Below are positions 1-6,917 of a stretch of DNA of 17,483 nucleotides, piece after piece. The stretch's first letter is position 1. Every line of letters starts with the position of its first letter. The translations under genes and the position numbers were made by a program. The notes under the pieces are model-generated. The model had not been told where the DNA came from. It saw only the letters and a list, made by a program, of their open reading frames with translations, and did no database searches. The stretch spans positions 1-17,483 of the forward strand of contig JAICEH010000011.1 in assembly GCA_025924275.1 (NCBI GenBank), in the 5' to 3' direction. The stretch is from Gemmatimonadales bacterium. Its GTDB lineage: Bacteria > Gemmatimonadota > Gemmatimonadetes > Gemmatimonadales > GWC2-71-9.

Positions 1-1033
1 CGGAACCGGTCTCCACCTGGATCCGGCCGCGCCCATCCCCGATCGTCCCCTCGAGCGCGTCCCCGCCCCTGCGGACGACCTGGAGCGGCACGTTGACCTC
101 GAGGTCGCCGCTCGAGGTCTCGAGCGACACCTGCGCGCCGAAGCCGGCCGGCACGAGCAGCGTGACGTCGCCGCTCCCGGCATCCACCGCCACCTGCGCC
201 AGCCGGTCGCCGAGGTCGAGGGACACGTCGCCGGAGCCGGTGTCCACGTCGATCCGCCCGGCATTGCCCGTGGCGCTCACCCCCCCGGAACCGGTGTCGA
301 TGAGGAGGGCCTCGGCGGTGACGCCCTCGAGTCGAACCGTGCCGGACCCGGTGTCCACGCCCAGCGTTCCCACCCGCGTGTCGCGCACCTCCACGTCGCC
401 CGAGCCGGTGTCCACCGTGAGTTCCCCATCGACCCCCGTGGCGCGGACGTTCCCCGACCCGGTATCGAGGACGACCCGGCCGCGAATCGCCTCGATGGCG
501 ACGTCGCCCGAGTGGGTGTCCAGCCGCAGGGTGGCCGTGAGGTCTCGCGCTGAGATGCCGCCCACGGCGAGCTGCACGTCGAGGTCGAGCCCCTCCGGGA
601 CTAGGATGCGGAGGTCGGCCCACGCCTCGAGTCCGTCGTCGTCGGCGACGCGGACCGAGCGGCCCTGGTTCCCGCGGATCGTGCCGCCGAACGTGCCGTC
701 CTCGCGCACGCGGAGCGTGGTCGAGCCCCCGCCCTGCGGATAGGCGATGCGGTTCCCGGGGTAGATGACCCGCAGCGTGGCGACGCCGGCCAGGGGCCCC
801 TGCTCCACGCGGAGCTGGGTGGCGTCGCGCCCGCCGCGGGTCACCTCCACCACGACGGCGCTGCCCGTGCCGCGCGCCACCTCGACCCGGCCTGCGAGGT
901 TGTAGATCGCGACGCGGGGGCCGCTCACGGTGAAGCGTTCCTGCGCGACGGCCGGCGCCGTGCCGAGCAGGGCGGAGACGACCGCGAGCGCGGGAACCGG
1001 GCGGGCGAGGGTGGCACGGAAGGCGGGCGGCAT
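1..1033 (-). CDS. Secreted DUF4097-like beta-solenoid protein (C-terminus beyond window)
   Basis: The gene starts with ATG at 1033, preceded by a GGAG ribosome site 6 bases upstream, and runs off the left edge, so 344 codons are visible. Residues 1-31 look like a signal peptide ending in an AVAQ-type cleavage site, so the product is probably periplasmic or surface-exposed. From about residue 170 the chain is a run of 18-19-residue repeats, each carrying a DTGSGDV-type motif (clear copies at 229-522, degenerate copies further left). This is the hallmark of the DUF4097/DUF4098 adhesin-like family, where each repeat is one strand or turn of a right-handed beta-helix. The family has no firmly established role; some members sit beside anti-sigma or membrane stress genes. 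The gene lies 76 bases downstream of the TPR gene on the same strand and may be cotranscribed with it. The family call is confident; function is unknown. Confidence 0.85.
   Translation of the reverse strand, partial: MPPAFRATLARPVPALAVVSALLGTAPAVAQERFTVSGPRVAIYNLAGRVEVARGTGSAVVVEVTRGGRDATQLRVEQGPLAGVATLRVIYPGNRIAYPQGGGSTTLRVREDGTFGGTIRGNQGRSVRVADDDGLEAWADLRILVPEGLDLDVQLAVGGISARDLTATLRLDTHSGDVAIEAIRGRVVLDTGSGNVRATGVDGELTVDTGSGDVEVRDTRVGTLGVDTGSGTVRLEGVTAEALLIDTGSGGVSATGNAGRIDVDTGSGDVSLDLGDRLAQVAVDAGSGDVTLLVPAGFGAQVSLETSSGDLEVNVPLQVVRRGGDALEGTIGDGRGRIQVETGS
229..522. repeat. 54/57-base coding tandem repeat (DTGSG solenoid rungs)
   Basis: On the plus strand the core GGTGTCCA or a close variant recurs at 239, 293, 350, 407, 461 and 515, a regular spacing of 54 or 57 bases. 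Read on the minus strand these are successive DTGSG codon blocks of the solenoid protein. Spacing is always a multiple of three and the intervening residues vary, so this is protein-level repetition and not a CRISPR or mobile repeat. Weaker copies continue toward position 1 (DAGSG, TSSGD and ETGS forms). Confidence 0.9.
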
Positions 1034-1109
1034 CTCGGACTCCGGGGTGGCGGACGTGGCGGCGGTGATCCCCGGGTTGGATGGGCGGTGCGGCGGGATG
1101 GTTGCCGGG

Positions 1110-2207
1110 CTAGCGCAGGCGGCGGCCCCACAGGCGGCCCTCGGGGTGCCGGGCGGCCTGGAGCGCGGTGGCCGGATCGGGCCAGGGACCGCCGAGGCCG
1201 TCCAGCCGCCCGGCCACGTCCACCGGGTCGGCCGCCGGGTCGTGGTCCAGCGCCAGCGCCAGCCCGCTCCGGCCGCGCGCGACCCGGTCGGCCCAGTCGA
1301 GCCATCGGGCGCCGCCGGTCGAGACCCGATGGCACGCGACGAGCGGCACCCCGGGCCAGTCCTCGCCCGGGTCGGGCACCAGGGGCACGTCGAGCAGGTC
1401 CGCGAGCAGCTGCCACCCCGGCCACTCGTCGGCCGGAAGCACCGCGGTGAATGACCACCCCAGTTCCCCCGCCAGCGCCACGAAGGCCCGGAGCACCGTC
1501 GCCTCGTCGGCACCGGGCATCCGACCGGGTCCGCAGAGGGGGGTGCCGGCAGTCTCGGCGAACCAGCGGCGATGGAGGCCCAGCGCCGCCGGCCGCATCC
1601 CGAACGAGGCGAGGCGGCGCGTGACGCCGAGCTGGCGCTCCGCCTCCGCCTGCTGCACCGGCAGCTCCGCCGCCTCGAGGGCCGCCGTGAAGGCCACCTC
1701 CGCCGCCAGGAACCGGCCGGCATCCTGGAGGATCCGGCCCCGCAGGTGCAGCGTCCCGCTGTGGGGCTCGAGGGCGAAGGCTCGGTCGAGTGCCGCGAGG
1801 GCGCGGGCCGGCTCACCCAGCCGGTACGCCGCGTACCCCGCCTCGTGCCAGACCAGGGCGAGGTCCGGCGCCCGGCCGGCGGCCCGCTCCAGCGCCGCGA
1901 GCCCCTCCCGGTAGCGGCCGAGCTCGACCAGGGCCGCGCCGGTGAGTGCGTCGGTGAACGCGCCGTCCTCCACGTGACGCGCGGCGCGCCCGGCCAGGGC
2001 GAGCGCCTCCTCGAAGCGGCGCTCGCTCCGCAGCAGCTGGAAGTACTCGCCCCACGCGAGGGCCAGGTCGGGCCGCTCCTGCAGCACGCCGAGGTAGGCG
2101 CGCTCGGCGTCCGCGAGCCGGCCCTCCTGGAGCAGGTGGCGCGGACGCGCGAGGACGCGTTCCCCGGGCTCGGTCGCGAAGAGGCGGAACTGGCTCGTCC
2201 GAATCAC
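1110..2207 (-). CDS. TPR-repeat protein with unrecognised C-terminal domain
   Basis: This protein of about 365 residues opens with VIRTSQFRLF and then carries roughly five tetratricopeptide repeats (about residues 20-190). They show the alternating small/aromatic pattern typical of TPRs, for example LQEGRLADAERAY and LGEPARALAALDRAFALEP. TPRs form helical scaffolds that bind other proteins. The last 160 or so residues are Trp/Pro/Asp-rich and I do not recognise them. No signal peptide or membrane segment is visible, so it is probably cytoplasmic. I chose the GTG at 2207 because a -10-like TACATT lies 6 bases upstream and because the residues encoded before it (an in-frame ATG exists at 2327) are low-complexity and would leave only 11 bases to the divergent dipeptidase start. 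The start is uncertain; the reading frame and TPR call are not. Confidence 0.8.
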   Translation of the reverse strand: MIRTSQFRLFATEPGERVLARPRHLLQEGRLADAERAYLGVLQERPDLALAWGEYFQLLRSERRFEEALALAGRAARHVEDGAFTDALTGAALVELGRYREGLAALERAAGRAPDLALVWHEAGYAAYRLGEPARALAALDRAFALEPHSGTLHLRGRILQDAGRFLAAEVAFTAALEAAELPVQQAEAERQLGVTRRLASFGMRPAALGLHRRWFAETAGTPLCGPGRMPGADEATVLRAFVALAGELGWSFTAVLPADEWPGWQLLADLLDVPLVPDPGEDWPGVPLVACHRVSTGGARWLDWADRVARGRSGLALALDHDPAADPVDVAGRLDGLGGPWPDPATALQAARHPEGRLWGRRLR

Positions 2208-2213
2208 GCGGCG

Positions 2214-2242
2214 AATGTACCGCGCGATCCCGGCGGCGCCAG
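2214..2242 (-). promoter_or_regulatory. Candidate promoter for TPR gene, leaderless geometry
   Basis: On the minus strand TACATT (2219-2214) matches four of six positions of the sigma-70 -10 box. CTGGCG (2242-2237) stands 17 bases further upstream as a weak -35. Only 6 bases separate the -10 box from the proposed GTG start at 2207, so transcription would begin at or beside the start codon. This is based on sequence only and remains tentative. Confidence 0.35.
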
Positions 2243-2263
2243 AGGCGGAGGCGGGAGGGCGGT

Positions 2264-2295
2264 CTGTCGGCGCGACGGGGCGGGTGTAGCTTTCC
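2264..2295 (+). promoter_or_regulatory. Candidate promoter for M20 dipeptidase (GTAGCTTTCC motif)
   Basis: TAGCTT at 2287-2292 lies inside GTAGCTTTCC (2286-2295), the same decamer found upstream of lipA on the other strand. A weak -35, CTGTCG (2264-2269), stands 17 bases upstream. Transcription from here would leave a leader of about 40 bases before the ATG at 2339, which has no convincing Shine-Dalgarno sequence. Confidence 0.4.
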
Positions 2296-2338
2296 CCCGG
2301 CTGTCCCGCATCCGACCACCTCGGCATGGACTCGACCG

Positions 2339-3709
2339 ATGGACCACGATTTCGTCGAACGCGAGCAGGATCGGCTCCTCCGTGAGCTGACCGGCTTCCT
2401 CGCCATCCCCAGCATCAGCGCCCTGCCCGACCACGCCACGGACTGCCGCCGGGCCGCCGACTGGCTCGTCGCCGAGTTCCGCCGGCTCGGCTTCCCCGTG
2501 GTGGAACTCCTGGAGGGCCGGGGGCACCCGGTGGTGTGGGCCGAGAGTCCGCGGGTCGAGGGCCGGCCAACGCTGCTGGTCTACGGCCACTACGACGTCC
2601 AGCCCGTGGACCCGCTCGACGAGTGGGTCAGCCCGCCGTTCCAGGCCACCGTGCGCGATGGCCGGCTCTATGCCCGCGGCGCGGTGGACGACAAGGGACA
2701 GGTCTTCACCCTGCTCAAGGCCTACGAGGCAGTGCGCGACGCCGACGGCCTCCCCCCGGTGAACATCCGGTTCATCATCGAGGGTGAAGAGGAGTCCGGA
2801 GGCCACGCCATCGACGAGCTGCTCACCCGGGAGCCCGAGCGGACCACGGCCGATGCGGTCGTCGTGGCGGACATGGGGTACTACGCCCCCGGGCTGCCCG
2901 CCGTCTACACCGCGCTCCGCGGGATCTGCTACGCCGAGATCCACTGCAGGACCTTGCAGCGTGACCTCCACTCGGGCTCCTACGGGGGAGTGGCCCCGAA
3001 CGCCATCGAGACGCTGGTGCGGATCCTCGCGGGGCTCAAGGACGAGTCGGGCGAGATCCACGTGCCCCGGGTCTACAAGTCGGTCGTGCCGCCGACCCGG
3101 GAGGAGCTCAAGACCTGGAAGAAGCTTCCCTTCGACAAGCAGGAGTTCCTGGAGCACGAGGTGACGGGGAAGGCACTGACCGGGCGGAAGGACTTCTCGA
3201 TCCTGGAGCGGATCTGGGCGCTGCCCACGCTGGAGATCCACGGCATCCGGGGCGGCTTCACCGGCGAGGGCGCCAAGACGGTCATCCCGGCGGCCGCGGT
3301 GGCGAAGGTGAGCCTCCGGCTGGTGCCGGGCAACACCTACGAGGCCACGCTGGCGGCCCTCGGCAAGGCGGTACGGCGGCTGGCCCCCCGGTGGGCCGAC
3401 GTCGAGGTGCGGCCGGTCCACGGGAGCGACCCGGTGCAGGTGGACGTGTCGCACCCGGCGTTTGGCGTGCTCGATGAGGCGTTCGAGGAGGTGGTGGGGA
3501 AGCGCACGGTGTCGGTGCGGGCGGGCGGGTCCATCCCCGTGGTGGCCAAGCTCGGGCAGGGTGGCGCCCCGGTGCTCCTCACCGGCATCGGGCTGCCGGA
3601 CGACGGCCTGCACTCGCCCAACGAGAAGGTGGACCTCCAGCAGGTCTGGGACGGGATCCGGGTGTTCGGGAGGTTCTTCGAGAAGATGGGCGAGAACGGC
3701 CGGGGGTGA
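2339..3709 (+). CDS. M20-family metallodipeptidase / peptidase
   Basis: This 456-residue protein has the full signature of the M20 (ArgE/DapE/carnosinase-type) family of di-zinc amidohydrolases. The metal ligand and catalytic aspartate lie in YGHYDVQP (His84, Asp86), the bridging aspartate in ARGAVDDKGQ (112-121), the general-base glutamate pair in EGEEESGG (148-155), a further ligand at Asp178 and the last metal histidine in DDGLHSPNE (His425). The RDLHSGSYGG segment (208-217) marks the insertion/dimerisation domain of the dipeptidase branch. Length and motifs fit a cytoplasmic dipeptidase that cleaves short peptides or beta-alanyl/N-acyl amino acids; exact substrate cannot be read from sequence. 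No signal peptide is present. It is transcribed alone, divergent from the TPR gene and convergent with the gene ending at 3743. Composition matches its neighbours. Confidence 0.93.
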   Translation: MDHDFVEREQDRLLRELTGFLAIPSISALPDHATDCRRAADWLVAEFRRLGFPVVELLEGRGHPVVWAESPRVEGRPTLLVYGHYDVQPVDPLDEWVSPPFQATVRDGRLYARGAVDDKGQVFTLLKAYEAVRDADGLPPVNIRFIIEGEEESGGHAIDELLTREPERTTADAVVVADMGYYAPGLPAVYTALRGICYAEIHCRTLQRDLHSGSYGGVAPNAIETLVRILAGLKDESGEIHVPRVYKSVVPPTREELKTWKKLPFDKQEFLEHEVTGKALTGRKDFSILERIWALPTLEIHGIRGGFTGEGAKTVIPAAAVAKVSLRLVPGNTYEATLAALGKAVRRLAPRWADVEVRPVHGSDPVQVDVSHPAFGVLDEAFEEVVGKRTVSVRAGGSIPVVAKLGQGGAPVLLTGIGLPDDGLHSPNEKVDLQQVWDGIRVFGRFFEKMGENGRG

Positions 3710-3732
3710 GGCCGGGCGGCGGGGCGCCGGCC
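3710..3732. terminator. Weak GC hairpin between convergent genes
   Basis: GGCCGG (3710-3715) pairs with CCGGCC (3727-3732) across an 11-base loop, starting directly after the dipeptidase stop codon and ending 10 bases before the stop of the convergent gene. It lacks a T-tract, so a bidirectional terminator role is only plausible from position. Confidence 0.25.
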
Positions 3733-3742
3733 GGCTGGTGGG

Positions 3743-4282
3743 CTACGGCCCCTCGACCTCCTGGTCCGCCGCTCCGCGCCGCATCCCCTGGAACTGCGCC
3801 TCGGTGCGCGCGTGGAGTTCGTCCACGCCGAGGATGGCGCGGATCGACGCGGTGACCCCGGCCACGACGTCGTCGGCCCAGTAGAGGTCGGGCCGGTCGG
3901 GCCCGGTGAGCCGCAGAGCGCGCGCGGTAAGGAAGTCCACCGCCACCGCGGCCCATTCCGCCTGGGCCGCCGGCACCGCAGCCCACGCCCCGGTGGTCCG
4001 GAGCTCCATCTCCGCCAGCCCCTCGAGTTCCGCGGCCAGTCCCCGGGTCACCGCTTCGCTCCGCAGCGCCTCCGCGATGCGGTCGAGGTGGTCGGCCTCG
4101 GTGCCGACGGCACCGGGATCCACCCGGTAGTGCCGCTGGTCCGCGATCATCTCCGCCAGCCGCAGGGTCACCGCGGTGATCGCCGGCGCGAGCGCGGGGG
4201 GCGCCTCGCGGGCCCAGCTCCCTGCCGCGCGGATGATCTCCGCGACGCGCACCTCGGGTGATGCTGCCGGGTTCGGCCCCAT
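3743..4282 (-). CDS. Hypothetical helical protein
   Basis: I do not recognise this 179-residue protein. It is Ala/Arg/Glu-rich and predicted by eye to be mostly alpha-helical, with no signal peptide, membrane segment or cysteine motif. A Trp/Tyr patch (PDLYWADDVVAGV) near the C-terminus is its most distinctive stretch. I start it at the ATG at 4282 (MGPNPAAS), 31 bases after the stop of the sulfite-oxidase-like gene. An earlier in-frame start at 4411 would overlap that gene by about 98 bases and add a low-complexity leader. There is no strong Shine-Dalgarno site. It is the last gene of a probable three-gene unit with the molybdoenzyme and the small membrane protein, but nothing in the sequence ties its function to theirs. 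The start is moderately certain and function is unknown. Confidence 0.7.
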   Translation of the reverse strand: MGPNPAASPEVRVAEIIRAAGSWAREAPPALAPAITAVTLRLAEMIADQRHYRVDPGAVGTEADHLDRIAEALRSEAVTRGLAAELEGLAEMELRTTGAWAAVPAAQAEWAAVAVDFLTARALRLTGPDRPDLYWADDVVAGVTASIRAILGVDELHARTEAQFQGMRRGAADQEVEGP

Positions 4283-4313
4283 GGGTGGAGAATCACCCGG
4301 CGGCTCGCGGATA

Positions 4314-4919
4314 TCAACCGCCGCCGCGGCCCCCACGCCGCATGCGTGCCGGGTCGGGGCGCCCGTAGCGCTCCTCCTGCCACGGATCGCCCCGCATGTG
4401 GTACCCGCCACGCTCCCAGAAGCCCGGCTCGTCCTCCTCGAGGAACTCGAAGCCCGTCACCCACTTCGCGCTCTTCCAGAAGTAGAGGTGCGGCACCAGG
4501 AGGCGGACCGGTCCGCCGTGCTCCGGCGTGAGCGGCTCGCCCCCGTGGGTGAAGGCGAGCAGGTTCTCCGCGCGGTCGAGGTCGGCGATCGGCAGGTTGG
4601 TGGTGTACTCCTGCTCCGCGTGCACCAGGACGAACCGGGCTCGCTCCAGCGGCTCTGCGCGCGCCAGGAGCTCCTGCACCGCGACGCCGCCGAAGGTGTT
4701 GTCGAACCGGCTCCAGCGCGTCACGCAGTGGATGTCGCAGCGGACCTCACGGCGCGGCAGCGCGCGGAGACCCTCCCAGTCGAGGTTGTAGGGATGCGCC
4801 ACGGCGCCCCAGACCCGGAACCGCCACCGGGCCAGGTCGACCGCGGGCACGGTGGCAAAGTGCAACACGGGCCACTTCGCCGTGAGCACCTGGCCGGGGG
4901 GAAGGCGGGGGAGGTCCAC
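4314..4919 (-). CDS. Sulfite-oxidase-like molybdopterin oxidoreductase
   Basis: About 201 residues belonging to the oxidoreductase molybdopterin-binding family (COG2041; YuiH/MsrP-like branch). The decisive feature is DIHCVTRWS (residues 62-70), in which Cys65 is the expected thiolate ligand of molybdenum; VLVHAEQEYTTNLPIADL and the LVPHLYFWKSAKWV segment are further family blocks. It lacks a Tat or Sec signal, so unlike periplasmic MsrP it should act in the cytoplasm. Typical substrates of the fold are sulfite or methionine sulfoxide, but the real one is unknown. The open frame extends upstream, but that part is a low-complexity shadow of the membrane gene. I chose the GTG at 4919 because it follows that gene's stop by 14 bases and gives the usual family N-terminus (LPPGQVLTAKWPVLHF). 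The C-terminus ends in an Arg/Gly-rich tail. Confidence 0.85.
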   Translation of the reverse strand: MDLPRLPPGQVLTAKWPVLHFATVPAVDLARWRFRVWGAVAHPYNLDWEGLRALPRREVRCDIHCVTRWSRFDNTFGGVAVQELLARAEPLERARFVLVHAEQEYTTNLPIADLDRAENLLAFTHGGEPLTPEHGGPVRLLVPHLYFWKSAKWVTGFEFLEEDEPGFWERGGYHMRGDPWQEERYGRPDPARMRRGGRGGG

Positions 4920-4933
4920 GGGCGGCTCGGCGG

Positions 4934-5374
4934 CTAGCGGCTGGGGGTGTGGCGACGCACGCCACGCCAGGCCGCGCCCGCCCCGAGGGCGGCCAGGGCC
5001 GCCACGCCCGCCAGGCCCGGGGCGCCCAGGAAGTGGTGCACCGGCACGCTGAGGAAGCCGAGCACCAGCGTGGCAAGCGCCGCGACCACCGCGAGCGCCG
5101 CCTGGCGGTAGGCGTTCCCGATGGGGCGGAGGCCGCGCCAGGCCGCCCCGAAGGCCGCCCCGCACGCCGCCAGGCTCCCGAGCAGCAGCATCACCCCGGG
5201 CGGCGCGAAGGCATCGGGGGTCGCCACGGCCGGGCCGGCCGCCACCAACCGGCGCACGACCAGCAGGACGATCGCCATCAAGGCCGTGCCGAGGCAGGCC
5301 GCCCAGGCCATCGCGGCCCCGACCAGCGGGATCCAGTCCTCGGTGGGAGCGTCGGGGTGGAGGGGATGGGGCAT
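4934..5374 (-). CDS. Small integral membrane protein, four predicted helices
   Basis: A 146-residue protein with four hydrophobic stretches (about 16-42, 58-79, 90-110 and 118-135), hence probably a four-helix inner-membrane protein. I recognise no family. A His pair occurs in SVPVHHFLG near the third helix, but the helix number and spacing do not match MsrQ, the six-helix haem partner of MsrP. It directly precedes the cytoplasmic sulfite-oxidase-like gene, with only 14 bases between them, and the two are likely translationally coupled, so it could be a membrane anchor or electron-transfer partner; this is inference from position alone. The ATG at 5374 is preceded by a C-rich repeat on the coding strand, which offers no Shine-Dalgarno sequence. 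Confidence 0.7.
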   Translation of the reverse strand: MPHPLHPDAPTEDWIPLVGAAMAWAACLGTALMAIVLLVVRRLVAAGPAVATPDAFAPPGVMLLLGSLAACGAAFGAAWRGLRPIGNAYRQAALAVVAALATLVLGFLSVPVHHFLGAPGLAGVAALAALGAGAAWRGVRRHTPSR

Positions 5375-5378
5375 GGGA

Positions 5379-5436
5379 GGGGAACGGGGGAACGGGGGAA
5401 CGGGGAACGGGGAACGGGGAACGGGGAGCGGGGAAC
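5379..5436. repeat. Eight tandem GGGGAAC-type heptamers
   Basis: The plus strand shows eight head-to-tail units of GGGGAAC (two units have five Gs, one reads GGGGAGC), followed by looser GGGGAGT/GGGGAGA copies to about 5467. The array fills most of the 127-base spacer between lpdA and the small membrane gene. Regularly spaced G4 runs with three-base loops are a textbook G-quadruplex pattern on the plus (non-coding) strand. There is no open frame of its own and no resemblance to a known insertion element. Confidence 0.9.
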
Positions 5437-5501
5437 GGGAGTGGGGAGAGGGGAGTGGGGAGTGGGGTGGTGTGGCCCGCTCCCCGCTCCCCGCTCCCCG
5501 C
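5423..5501 (-). terminator. GC-rich hairpin downstream of lpdA
   Basis: GGGGAGCGGGG (5423-5433) is complementary to CCCCGCTCCCC, which occurs twice just after the lpdA stop (5482-5492 and 5489-5499). The lpdA transcript would therefore end in a very stable GC stem with alternative registers. There is no U-tract, so this is either a factor-assisted terminator or an mRNA-stabilising structure; the minus-strand genes beyond it could still be read through. Confidence 0.4.
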
Positions 5502-6899
5502 CTAGATGTGGATCACCCGCCCCATCGCGTCGAGCGCGGCCTCGGCGATGGCCTCGGACAGCGTCGGGTGCGCGTGGATGGCCAGGTCCACCTCGGCCAC
5601 GGTGTACTCGTTCTCCCGCGCCACGGCCAGTTCGTGGATCATCTCGGAGGCGTGGCCGCCCACGATGTGGGCGCCGAGGATCTCGCCGTACTTCTTGCCG
5701 GCGAGGATCTTGACGAACCCGTCGGTCTCGTTGGAGGCGCGGGCCCGCCCGTTGGCGCTGAAGGGGAAGCGGCCCACCGTGAACTCGAGTCCCTTCTCCT
5801 TCGCCTGGGCCTCGGTGAGGCCGATGCTCGCCACCTCCGGGTGGCAGTAGGTGACGCTGGGCACGTTGTCGTACCGGATGGCGTGCGGCTTCTGCCCGGC
5901 GATCACCTCGGCGGCGTGCACCCCCTCACGGCTGCCCTTGTGCGCCAGCATCGGGGGACCCGCCACGTCGCCGATGGCGTAGATCCCCTTCGCGCTGGTC
6001 TCGAGGGTGACCGGGTTCACCCGGATGAAGCCCCGGTCGGTGAGCTCGACCCCCGCTTCCCGGAGCCCGAGGTTCTCGGTGTTGACCGCCCGCCCGGCGG
6101 CCATCAGCACCTTCTCGGCCTCCACCGCCCTCTTCTCGCCGCCGGCCTCGACCTGGAGCGTCACCTTGTCCTTCCCGACGGTGGCCTGCTTCACCGACGC
6201 GCCGGCGATCACGTCGATGCCGCGCTTCTTGAAGCTCTTGGCCACCGCGTCGGACGCCTCGGCATCCTCCAGGGGGAGGATCTTCGGCAGGGCCTCGATC
6301 AGCGTCACCTTCGTGCCGAAGGCGCTGAAGACGTCGGCGAACTCGCAGCCGACCGCCCCGGCGCCCACGACAGCCAGGGTCTTCGGGGCCCGCTCCAGGA
6401 AGAGCGCCTCGTCCGAGCTGATCACCACGGCCTTGTCGATCTCCAGGCCCACCTGGGGCAGGCCCTTCACCCGGGAGCCGGTGGCGAGGATCAGGCCCTT
6501 TGTGGCCTCGTAGGTGTCCCCGCCGACCTTCACCCGGCGGCCGGCCGCCAGCGTGCCGCTCCCGCGGATGACGGTGACCTTGTGCTTCTTCATCAGGAAC
6601 TCGACGCCCTTCGAGTTCTGTTCCGCCTCCCGCCGCGAGCGCTTCATCGCCACGCCGTAGTCGGTCGTGACCTCGCCGGTCGCGATGCCGAGGTCCTTGG
6701 CGTCGTGCCGGATCACGTTGGCCATCCGCGCGCTGTGGAGGAGCGCCTTGGTGGGGATGCAGCCGATGTTCACGCAGACGCCGCCGAGCTTGTCGCGCTC
6801 GACCACCGCGGTCGTCAGCCCGAGCTGGGCCGCGCGGATGGCGGCAACGTAGCCCGCCGGCCCGCCGCCCAGGATGATCACGTCGAAGGAAGTCGCCAC
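5502..6899 (-). CDS. lpdA: Dihydrolipoyl dehydrogenase (E3)
   Basis: This 465-residue flavoprotein reoxidises the dihydrolipoyl arm of E2 and passes electrons through FAD to NAD+. All expected motifs are present: the FAD-binding GGGPAG (11-16), the redox disulfide GGVCVNIGC (Cys42/Cys47), the NAD-binding GAGAVG (179-184), the second FAD motif around YAIGDVAGPPMLAHKG, and the catalytic HPTLSE pair (His444/Glu449). Length is normal for the family. It starts with GTG at 6899, preceded by GAGG five bases upstream, and lies 18 bases after the outer-membrane barrel gene as the last gene of the PDH unit. It may also serve 2-oxoglutarate or glycine-cleavage complexes, since E3 is often shared. The frame is intact with no missing key residue. 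Confidence 0.97.
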   Translation of the reverse strand: MATSFDVIILGGGPAGYVAAIRAAQLGLTTAVVERDKLGGVCVNIGCIPTKALLHSARMANVIRHDAKDLGIATGEVTTDYGVAMKRSRREAEQNSKGVEFLMKKHKVTVIRGSGTLAAGRRVKVGGDTYEATKGLILATGSRVKGLPQVGLEIDKAVVISSDEALFLERAPKTLAVVGAGAVGCEFADVFSAFGTKVTLIEALPKILPLEDAEASDAVAKSFKKRGIDVIAGASVKQATVGKDKVTLQVEAGGEKRAVEAEKVLMAAGRAVNTENLGLREAGVELTDRGFIRVNPVTLETSAKGIYAIGDVAGPPMLAHKGSREGVHAAEVIAGQKPHAIRYDNVPSVTYCHPEVASIGLTEAQAKEKGLEFTVGRFPFSANGRARASNETDGFVKILAGKKYGEILGAHIVGGHASEMIHELAVARENEYTVAEVDLAIHAHPTLSEAIAEAALDAMGRVIHI

Positions 6900-6917
6900 G
6901 AGAGCCTCGGAAGTCGG

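Noticed and set aside
229..522. CRISPR-like periodic repeat
   Set aside because: Units are only about 20 conserved bases, spacing is in multiples of three and the sequence is one continuous open frame, so it is a coding repeat.
93..743. Ser/Pro/Thr-rich 216-codon plus-strand frame
   Set aside because: It is the reverse reading of the DTGSG repeats; the minus-strand protein has a signal peptide and a known repeat family.
4920..5165. N-terminal extension of the sulfite-oxidase-like protein
   Set aside because: The extension is Gly/Arg/Pro low-complexity and overlaps the membrane protein gene, which has real transmembrane segments; family-like sequence starts at about 4919.
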